Shown: positions 1 through 4,689 of the stretch, one piece after another
How positions within the stretch are numbered: position 1 is the stretch's first letter
Layout: each line of letters starts with the position of its first letter
Source: Candidatus Fermentithermobacillaceae bacterium
GTDB lineage: Bacteria; Bacillota; Sulfobacillia; Fermentithermobacillales; Fermentithermobacillaceae
DNA: 6,405 nt
NCBI GenBank assembly: GCA_012842105.1
Contig: DUTL01000036.1
Location: forward strand, 1-6,405
Direction of reading: 5' to 3'
Notes under the pieces: generated by a model
The model's database searches: none
What the model saw: only the letters and a program-made list of their open reading frames with translations
Told to the model about the DNA's origin: nothing
Translations under genes and position numbers: made by a program

Positions 1-500
1 CCCATGCTGGATACCTTGCCCTGAATACCCTTTTTCTCAACTGTGAACAAGAAGTATATCAAGGCGCTGAAAGTCCCGACAACATATATCATATTGGAGA
101 CACTCTTCCACCAATCGCCTGCAACCCATAGGGGTAGAAAAGTAGCCCGGATCTGGTCGATGAACATGGGCTTAAACTGCGTAGTCAAGAAATACGCTGA
201 CCCAATCCCCAACAAGAAGCAGATATGGTACCGGCTAACCCATGCAATGGGCCTTATATACCTGGTGTAAATCATAAGGCCTATGATTATGGGAAATATA
301 TACCACCATTTTCCTTCCTCCAGAATTCTTAACTGGAAGCTCGGCCTTATATACTGAAACCACTGCAATGCTACTACATAGCCGGCGTACAATCCTACAT
401 AAGTGTTCTCGGCAAAACGGTATGCCGGGTTATCCTTAAATACCACTGAAAGCAGCAATATCGTGAAAATAGCATTGAGCCAGGTGCCTAACAATTCCAC
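1..500 (-). CDS. Polytopic membrane protein of unknown function, last gene of the four-gene membrane module (partial)
   Basis: Open from a GTG at 498-500 to the window edge, giving 166 codons with the C-terminus missing. The start is supported by a strong ribosome binding site, GGGAGGTG, 7 bases upstream. The protein begins VELLGTWLNAIFTILLLSVV and has about five hydrophobic segments, at residues 9-21, 35-49, 65-79, 86-106 and 135-153. Short charged loops separate them, including a Y-I-R-P motif that occurs twice (residues 50-53 and 81-84). It starts 40 bases after the stop of the upstream gene on the same strand and is probably its operon partner. I do not recognise a named family. The composition is that of an integral membrane subunit with no soluble domain in the visible part. 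Function is unknown; a structural or transport-like role in a complex with the three upstream products is inference from gene order only. Confidence 0.75.
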   Translation of the reverse strand, partial: MELLGTWLNAIFTILLLSVVFKDNPAYRFAENTYVGLYAGYVVALQWFQYIRPSFQLRILEEGKWWYIFPIIIGLMIYTRYIRPIAWVSRYHICFLLGIGSAYFLTTQFKPMFIDQIRATFLPLWVAGDWWKSVSNMIYVVGTFSALIYFLFTVEKKGIQGKVSSM

Positions 501-507
501 GGTTTTT

Positions 508-515
508 CACCTCCC
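508..515 (-). promoter_or_regulatory. Ribosome binding site deciding a GTG start
   Basis: On the minus strand this reads GGGAGGTG, 7 bases before the GTG at 498-500. It supports the non-ATG start of the partial membrane protein. No ATG in that frame is as well placed. Confidence 0.75.
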
Positions 516-540
516 GCCAGCCCTTATGGCCAAACTTACG

Positions 541-1359
541 TTATTTTTCACGGGTCAAGAGATAACCCAGGTTTCCTAGAATAATGAATACTATAATCAA
601 CGCGTGAGAAAACGACTGCGCATCCATACCGGCTGTAGCGCTACCGGGGTTTCCAACCAGGACCTCGTATTCAGCTGCCCCTTTCATGCCAAGCACACCC
701 GCATGAACCTGCCTGGCCTGAATCAACGGCATCAATTCAGGAACACTCACGGATATAGTCGACACACACAAAGGAATATTGTGGGGCGACGAAACGTGGG
801 CGATATACTGTCTTTCACCTGGAGTGCCGGTAACAAAAATGAACAATGCGTCTGTGTCCTTGATGGTCGGTGCTTCATTCAGAAGGGGCAGGGTCTTAAG
901 GTCGTTCCCGTAATGGTCCCGGCCCACTGCTGCTTCATATATGCTGGAAAGCATCTTTTGGAGCAGCACCTCGCCACCTGGTTTATAGCCTACGTTAATC
1001 CAGTCTACTCCGTACTCCTTGTCAGGAAATTCTTCCTCTACGATGGAGAAAGCCGTATCGGCCATATCGCCGGCCATAACCCACATGCCTGCGCAAATGA
1101 ACCGCAGGTCTTTCCTGAACCCCTGTCTCACCAGCGAATGAGCTGCAGGCATCAGTTCAGGAATTCCTCCGGCAGAAAAGTCAAAACCCAGATACACAAT
1201 GCTGCCGGAAGGCAGTGCGTCGATAAAGTCATATACCCTCTGAGTTTCGGCAGTCGGCACAATAGCAAGCCCAACAGGCTTTATAAGTGACAGTGCAATT
1301 ACCAATATCATTAGAGCGTATATTATTCGCCTGTCGATGTTAGCTAGTTTTTGCCACAC
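541..1359 (-). CDS. Membrane-anchored soluble-domain protein, partner of the DUF6754-like protein
   Basis: 272 residues from a GTG start 8 bases after the consensus site AAGGAGGT. One membrane segment lies near the N-terminus (about 12-34) and one near the C-terminus (about 251-267), with an alpha/beta-looking soluble domain of roughly 215 residues between them. The charged N-terminus (KLANIDRR) precedes the first segment and TREK ends the protein, so by the positive-inside rule the soluble domain should be extracytoplasmic. Recognisable blocks are IVYLGFDFSAGGIPELMPA (54-72), LFIFVTGTPGERQYIA (172-187) and GMKGAAEYEVLVGNPG followed by GMDAQS (224-249). I recall similar GAAEYE / GMDAQS C-termini in uncharacterised proteins encoded near DUF6754 genes, but cannot verify this here. 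It lies 31 bases downstream of the six-segment membrane protein gene and 40 bases upstream of the next one. Enzymatic activity is unknown and no classical catalytic motif is obvious. Confidence 0.85.
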   Translation of the reverse strand: MWQKLANIDRRIIYALMILVIALSLIKPVGLAIVPTAETQRVYDFIDALPSGSIVYLGFDFSAGGIPELMPAAHSLVRQGFRKDLRFICAGMWVMAGDMADTAFSIVEEEFPDKEYGVDWINVGYKPGGEVLLQKMLSSIYEAAVGRDHYGNDLKTLPLLNEAPTIKDTDALFIFVTGTPGERQYIAHVSSPHNIPLCVSTISVSVPELMPLIQARQVHAGVLGMKGAAEYEVLVGNPGSATAGMDAQSFSHALIIVFIILGNLGYLLTREK

Positions 1360-1367
1360 AATGATTC

Positions 1368-1375
1368 ACCTCCTT
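1368..1375 (-). promoter_or_regulatory. Ribosome binding site deciding a GTG start
   Basis: Minus-strand AAGGAGGT, a full match to the anti-16S consensus, 8 bases upstream of GTG at 1357-1359. It fixes the start of the 272-residue protein inside the 31-base spacer after the preceding gene. Confidence 0.85.
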
Positions 1376-1390
1376 ATCGTAAACTCAATA

Positions 1391-2026
1391 TTAATCACCG
1401 GTACCACCAAGGTGCGCACGTTCAATTCCAACAAGAATCCTCAAAGCAGTGGCGATACCGCCAAGAGTGGCCCCAATTTGGATACCTCTCATACCCGCAG
1501 AGTTAGGCACGTTCAAAATCCACTCGGCTGTGTCTCCAATCCAGTCGCCAAGCAGAACTGTGCCCAGCGGAACCCGGCCGAGCATCATGACTACGGCGGC
1601 AACAAGAAGAACAGCAGCTTCCACATTCCTGACTCTGAAAGCTCTGTACGCAGCAGCGCCGATATAGAACACCAGAGTAGAGTAAACAGTTGCATTCATC
1701 GGTGCAATGAGGTTGTTATACATGAATTTCCAGCCTTCGTGGTCTGCGCTCTTGGCTACTAAAATACCAAAAAACGCCATGCCAAACATGCAAATCATTA
1801 ACCACAAGCTGTACTGGTATCCTTCACGTCTTTGCTGAACCCGCCTTCCGTGAATCTGGGTCAGGTTAACTACACCCACTGCAATTGCCCACGCAGACAC
1901 GACCAAGAACCAGTCATCTACGTAATTTTTCCCCGTTGTAAGGGCCGGAACGCCACCCACAAACATGGCTATTACTATGAACAACCCAAAGGCTAATCCG
2001 ATTATAACTGGCAATTCTTGTTTCAA
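1391..2026 (-). CDS. Six-segment integral membrane protein of unknown function
   Basis: 211 residues from a TTG start, 7 bases after the purine-rich ribosome binding site AGGGGGGA. Hydropathy read by eye gives six membrane segments, at about residues 5-25, 38-55, 72-91, 109-130, 135-152 and 178-200. A basic loop at 60-68 (GRRVQQRRE) is expected on the cytoplasmic side. The conserved-looking C-terminal block runs GMRGIQIGATLGGIATALR and then ILVGIERAHLGG (178-208); its glycine-rich helix followed by GIER suggests a packed, functionally constrained segment. No named domain is recognised. The gene lies 72 bases after the DUF6754-like gene and 31 bases before the soluble-domain gene. It has no signal peptide cleavage site and no extended soluble region. 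The likely role, by inference from position, is the membrane core of a complex formed with its neighbours. A transporter is possible but unsupported. Confidence 0.85.
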   Translation of the reverse strand: MKQELPVIIGLAFGLFIVIAMFVGGVPALTTGKNYVDDWFLVVSAWAIAVGVVNLTQIHGRRVQQRREGYQYSLWLMICMFGMAFFGILVAKSADHEGWKFMYNNLIAPMNATVYSTLVFYIGAAAYRAFRVRNVEAAVLLVAAVVMMLGRVPLGTVLLGDWIGDTAEWILNVPNSAGMRGIQIGATLGGIATALRILVGIERAHLGGTGD

Positions 2027-2032
2027 CAGTTG

Positions 2033-2040
2033 TCCCCCCT
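2033..2040 (-). promoter_or_regulatory. Ribosome binding site deciding a TTG start
   Basis: Minus-strand AGGGGGGA with a 6-7 base spacer to TTG at 2024-2026. It supports the rare TTG start of the six-segment membrane protein. A hairpin (2041-2065) ends directly against this site, so access to it could be structure-dependent. Confidence 0.7.
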
Positions 2041-2090
2041 CTCATGAAACACTTCAAAACATGAGCCCAAATACAGGATACTCAGTGTTT
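2041..2090 (-). promoter_or_regulatory. Two mutually exclusive hairpins upstream of a ribosome binding site
   Basis: Two perfect inverted repeats overlap in the 72-base spacer between the DUF6754-like gene and the next gene. CTCATG (2041-2046) pairs with CATGAG (2060-2065), and AAACACT (2047-2053) pairs with AGTGTTT (2084-2090). The inner strand of the second pair lies in the loop of the first, so both helices cannot form in the simple nested way. The proximal hairpin directly abuts the AGGGGGGA site. There is no T-run, so a terminator is unlikely. It may act as a translation-control or mRNA-processing element; this is inference from base pairing only. Confidence 0.35.
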
Positions 2091-2098
2091 GCATAAGC

Positions 2099-2872
2099 TC
2101 ACTTGCCCATGATGTCTTTCAATACTGACACGCTAGCTGTCTGCAAAAGAACACCAAGTACTATGCAAACTGCTGCAAACATCTTGCCCCAGTCTTGAAC
2201 CACAAGGCTGCCCATGAGGATAGGCTCCCTGGTGAGGTACGCACTTGCTGCGTAGAGTTCTTCTCCAATGAGGCAGTAGTCACAAGCTGCAACAAAGAAA
2301 GGAATCTGGTGAGTGTTCGCAGTTCCGGCAATCTGAATTGCCCCGGCAGTGGCGCCGACTTCGGCGAAAATCAGGGACTCTGCCCAGAAAGCGCCAAGAA
2401 GGAGGTTGGCTGCCGGTTTCTCACGATACATGATACCCGTAACACCCGTCGCATAAGCAAACTGGTCTTCAGAAATGAACCGGACGTTCTCAACCTTAAA
2501 ATTGGCGATCTTGCCTTCTTGGACAAAAGCCTGCTTCACGATTTCTTCAGCAATGGGATAGACTACTGTACGCCGGTTAGTAGCAATAATGTCAGTATCG
2601 TATTTAGCACACTGGCGCGCCACGTAACTCAGAATGGAAAGCCCTGCCAAAGTCTGGGCTTCGTCAACACCTGCTATGCCCGGTGAAAAGTGAACAGGCC
2701 TGCCCATCTCCGTACAGCGTCCAATGGCCTCGTCAAGCGCGTCCAGCCCGGGAACCTGATACAATTCAGGAATCTTTATACCTTTCCGCGCTCTGGAGAT
2801 CATTGTCAAAACACCTATGCAATAGATCAGCTCTGCGATAAATGAAAATATCTGTCCTTGTGCAATTGTCAT
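2099..2872 (-). CDS. DUF6754-like membrane-anchored protein, first gene of the four-gene membrane module
   Basis: 257 residues from an ATG 6 bases after GCAGGTGA. A membrane segment at about 7-25 is followed by the basic stretch SRARKGIK, then an alpha/beta soluble domain of about 190 residues and a second membrane segment at about 228-248. The basic residues after the first segment place the soluble domain in the cytoplasm. Blocks resembling the DUF6754 family as I remember it are GRPVHFSPGIAG (57-68), DEAQTLAGLSIL (70-81), AANLLLGAFWAES (154-166), QIAGTANTHQIP (180-191), and LIGEELYAASAYL followed by GSLVVQD (201-227). The family has no known biochemical role. A C-D-Y-C pair at 197-200, just before the conserved IGEE block, is visible; I doubt it is conserved across the family. 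Its place behind a 463-base gap suggests it opens an operon with the three downstream membrane-protein genes. Confidence 0.85.
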   Translation of the reverse strand: MTIAQGQIFSFIAELIYCIGVLTMISRARKGIKIPELYQVPGLDALDEAIGRCTEMGRPVHFSPGIAGVDEAQTLAGLSILSYVARQCAKYDTDIIATNRRTVVYPIAEEIVKQAFVQEGKIANFKVENVRFISEDQFAYATGVTGIMYREKPAANLLLGAFWAESLIFAEVGATAGAIQIAGTANTHQIPFFVAACDYCLIGEELYAASAYLTREPILMGSLVVQDWGKMFAAVCIVLGVLLQTASVSVLKDIMGK

Positions 2873-2878
2873 GGTTTT

Positions 2879-2886
2879 TCACCTGC
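2879..2886 (-). promoter_or_regulatory. Ribosome binding site of the DUF6754-like gene
   Basis: Minus-strand GCAGGTGA, 6 bases before ATG at 2870-2872. It is slightly degenerate compared with the other sites in this cluster but well spaced. Confidence 0.6.
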
Positions 2887-2952
2887 CTTTCAAATAGTTG
2901 TTTGTTTTCCGACAATACCCTGTTTTCAACCGATTACAAATGTTCAGGGTAG

Positions 2953-2993
2953 TCTTTGTATTCTGCGCCGAATGGAAAAATCCTTCTTTGTAT
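2953..2993 (-). repeat. Spaced direct repeat, possible operator or leader motif
   Basis: The 9-mer ATACAAAGA (minus strand) occurs at 2985-2993 and again at 2953-2961, with starts 32 bases apart, about three helical turns. The bases between read AGGATTTTTCC and then GGCGCAGA on the minus strand. The position is 80-120 bases upstream of the DUF6754-like start codon, which would suit a regulatory site. No transcription factor can be named. Confidence 0.3.
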
Positions 2994-3190
2994 AACAGGT
3001 TTTTTGCTCCAAATGTCCCGCTCATTCCAAACTCGGGCACAGACTGTAGCCTCCTCTACCCTATTAGCAATATATTCTGTGGCAGACTAGAGCAGAATCG
3101 TGTTGATAAGGAAAACATAGGTGATTGCGCAGGGTTGAAAGCACTTGAGCAAGCCTGGACACGCGGGACCTGTATTGGGTGCTAGATGAG

Positions 3191-3334
3191 TGAACCGGGT
3201 TGGTGGGCGCAGGCCTGTCGTGCAAACCCCGTGTAGCAGGCGCGTAATGGAGGCCAGATACGTGAGCCAGGTTATGATTAGAAGAGCGGTAGCCGCCCCG
3301 GATATACGGGCCTTGAAGCATCCAACCCGGTTGA
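3191..3334. repeat. 138-bp inverted-repeat-bounded element with possible 3-bp target duplication (MITE-like)
   Basis: ACCGGGTTGG at 3194-3203 and its exact complement CCAACCCGGT at 3322-3331 bound a 138-bp, GC-rich segment. The trinucleotide TGA flanks it directly on both sides (3191-3193 and 3332-3334). Short internal complementarities are present: GCCTG 3213-3217 with CAGGC 3237-3241, GCGG 3286-3289 with CCGC 3293-3296, and CCCG 3297-3300 with CGGG 3307-3310. There is no transposase. This is compatible with a miniature inverted-repeat element, or with a folded RNA at the 3' end of the apbE transcript, since it starts 4 bases after the apbE stop. There is no T-run for a simple terminator. 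A 3-bp duplication can arise by chance. Confidence 0.4.
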
Positions 3335-3335
3335 A

Positions 3336-4448
3336 CTATTGAGCCTTCGACCCTGTGGCACCATGACTTCTCATTATCCGCTTCATTCCATGAGTAGCTT
3401 CTACTCTTCCATCAGACATAACCCATATGGCTTCGACTCCGTCGAGGGTTTCCGCAAGAGATCTGCTCTCTTCATATGGAAGCAAGAATAAAGCAGTTGA
3501 CAGAAAATCAGCAGCCCCGGAATCTTCAGCCATTACCGTAACAACACGGTAATGCTCTGCGGGCATGAAAGTCTGGGGGTCAATAAGATGGTGGTACACC
3601 TTGCCGTTCACGGTGTAATACCGCTGGTAATCACCACTGTTTGCCACTGAGGCATCGTTGACAAATATCACATCAAGCAGGTTATTCTCTGACAGGATCG
3701 ATTGGCTGGGATCGTGTATGCCTACGCCCCACCGTTCACGTACGCCATCCAAGGGTTTCCCGATCGTACGTATTTGCCCGCCTGAACTTATCATTGCCGA
3801 TTCAAGCCCTTCGGCTATCAGTTCCTGTACTACAAGTTCAGTGGCATAACCTTTTGCCACTGCTCCGACATCGAGGTTCATATCTTTATCTGCCAGAAAA
3901 ACAGTGCTGTTTTCAGTATCGACTATTACCTTATCAATATCAGTATGGTTTGCAGCTTCCTGTAACGCGGCCAACGGAGGCAGTTGGGCATTATCTGGAT
4001 CGTCAACCCCTTGCCGGCGGTACTCATGCCATAGGCGCAACACGGAACCCATTGCTATGTTAGTTTGGCCACCTGTACGCCGGTACCAATCCCTGGCGAA
4101 AACGATCAGATCGATTATCTCCTTGTCTACCTCGACGGGCCTAATGCCTGCATTATCGTTGATTGTTCTTATGTTGTTGATGCCTTCATAACTGTTATAT
4201 ATGTCATACAACCGGTGAAGTTCCTGAAAACGGGTGTTAATCTTTTCAAAATACAAGTCGAATTCCTGCTCAGTCCTGGTATACATGACTACGGTTACCA
4301 CAGTGTCAAACGTGTTGAAGAAACTGTCAGTGTACTTGGTATACCGGGGTTTGTGCCACTGACAACCGGAAATAGCCAATACCATGAGCAACGCTACCGC
4401 AACCGGGTATCTCAACCGCAATATTACTCTTACCGTGGGTCGACTCAT
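3336..4448 (-). CDS. apbE: FAD:protein FMN transferase, ApbE family lipoprotein
   Basis: 370 residues from ATG at 4446-4448. ApbE enzymes transfer the FMN part of FAD to a threonine of extracytoplasmic flavoproteins, with Mg2+. A signal peptide ends in the lipobox ISGC (Cys29), so the mature enzyme should be anchored on the outer face of the membrane. Family motifs are present in order: FFNTFDTVVTV (43-53), YDIYNSYEGINNI (81-93), DVGAVAKGYATE (193-204), SSGGQ (221-225), a W-G-V-G-I-H-D-P block (240-247), SGDYQRYY (271-278), HHLIDPQT (286-293), and ADFLSTALFLL with the expected metal-site Asp314 and Thr318. Length is normal for the family and no key residue is missing; Gln225 replaces the commoner Asn of SGGN. 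A GTG three codons upstream (4455-4457) is the alternative start, but it lies only 2 bases from AAAGAAGG, whereas the ATG lies 11 bases away. It follows the FMN-binding-like lipoprotein gene, its likely substrate. Confidence 0.93.
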   Translation of the reverse strand: MSRPTVRVILRLRYPVAVALLMVLAISGCQWHKPRYTKYTDSFFNTFDTVVTVVMYTRTEQEFDLYFEKINTRFQELHRLYDIYNSYEGINNIRTINDNAGIRPVEVDKEIIDLIVFARDWYRRTGGQTNIAMGSVLRLWHEYRRQGVDDPDNAQLPPLAALQEAANHTDIDKVIVDTENSTVFLADKDMNLDVGAVAKGYATELVVQELIAEGLESAMISSGGQIRTIGKPLDGVRERWGVGIHDPSQSILSENNLLDVIFVNDASVANSGDYQRYYTVNGKVYHHLIDPQTFMPAEHYRVVTVMAEDSGAADFLSTALFLLPYEESRSLAETLDGVEAIWVMSDGRVEATHGMKRIMRSHGATGSKAQ

Positions 4449-4542
4449 CTTTGTCACTGCCTTCTTTGGTGATCAGAACGCCGGCGGCCAGGCCATATAT
4501 CAAAACCCCGAACATCCGGCGCCAATAAACCTTAATAGTCAT
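4327..4542 (-). CDS. Doubtful small membrane ORF overlapping the start of apbE
   Basis: 71 codons beginning MTIKVYWRRMFGVLIYGLAA. The first 28 residues look like a plausible basic N-terminus plus one membrane segment (about 11-25), and their codon use resembles the neighbouring genes. From about residue 32 the frame lies inside apbE, in a different register, for 122 bases, and its C-terminal sequence looks like a shadow of the apbE signal peptide region. Only a weak ribosome binding site (GGAAG, 6 bases upstream) is present. It could be a short membrane peptide translationally coupled to apbE, the remnant of a broken gene, or chance. I do not recognise a family. Confidence 0.25.
   Translation of the reverse strand: MTIKVYWRRMFGVLIYGLAAGVLITKEGSDKDESTHGKSNIAVEIPGCGSVAHGIGYFRLSVAQTPVYQVH
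4460..4467 (-). promoter_or_regulatory. Ribosome binding site upstream of apbE
   Basis: Minus-strand AAAGAAGG, 11 bases before ATG (4448) and 2 bases before GTG (4457). The first spacing is somewhat long and the second too short, so ATG is preferred but the start remains open by three codons. Confidence 0.45.
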
Positions 4543-4563
4543 ACCCGGCTTCCGGATCTATTT

Positions 4564-4594
4564 GAAACTCCCCCATCGATGACGGAGGAGTTTC
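4564..4594 (-). terminator. Hairpin between the FMN-binding-like lipoprotein gene and apbE
   Basis: GAAACTCC (4564-4571) and GGAGTTTC (4587-4594) form an 8-bp perfect stem, extendable by two G-C pairs past one mismatch, around a short loop containing CATCGATG. It lies 96 bases past the lipoprotein stop codon. Neither strand shows a good T-run after the stem, so an intrinsic terminator is doubtful. It may instead stabilise the upstream mRNA or make apbE expression lower than that of the lipoprotein. Confidence 0.4.
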
Positions 4595-4689
4595 TTCAGT
4601 TCTATTCGCGCATCCTACCGCTGCACACTGCATTCTGTGGATCCTTCATAACAACTATCCTGCAACTCCTGTGAGTAAGCTTTCCCCGG

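Larger units (their letters stand above)
2873..3335. other. 463-base intergenic region between apbE and the membrane module
   Basis: No convincing gene on either strand. The open frames across it (plus strand 2898-3185, minus strand 3064-3321) lack ribosome binding sites and look non-protein-like in composition. The region contains the ribosome binding site of the downstream gene, a 7-bp inverted repeat TACCCTG (2916-2922) / CAGGGTA (2945-2951), a 9-bp direct repeat (2953-2961 and 2985-2993), and the 138-bp inverted-repeat-bounded element at 3194-3331. Because it separates the flavin genes from the four membrane-protein genes, a promoter for the latter is expected here on the minus strand. 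I could not find a convincing -35/-10 pair. Confidence 0.7.

Noticed and set aside
604..1290. 228-codon plus-strand open frame opposite the 272-residue membrane-anchored protein
   Set aside because: Antisense shadow: no ribosome binding site, unnatural composition (many His, Cys, Arg), and the minus-strand frame has clear membrane segments and a consensus binding site.
2905..2915. Spo0A-box-like sequence (minus strand TTGTCGGAA) before the DUF6754-like gene
   Set aside because: It deviates from the TGTCGAA core and is a single copy; not enough to call a site.
2898..3185. 95-codon plus-strand frame in the same gap
   Set aside because: No ribosome binding site and opposite to all real genes; low-complexity translation without recognisable features.
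3064..3321. 85-codon minus-strand frame in the gap after apbE
   Set aside because: No ribosome binding site; it runs through the inverted-repeat element and its translation is not protein-like.
4564..4594. Strong Rho-independent terminator between the lipoprotein gene and apbE
   Set aside because: The stem is good but neither strand has a T-run after it. It is kept only as a low-confidence hairpin, so cotranscription with apbE remains possible.
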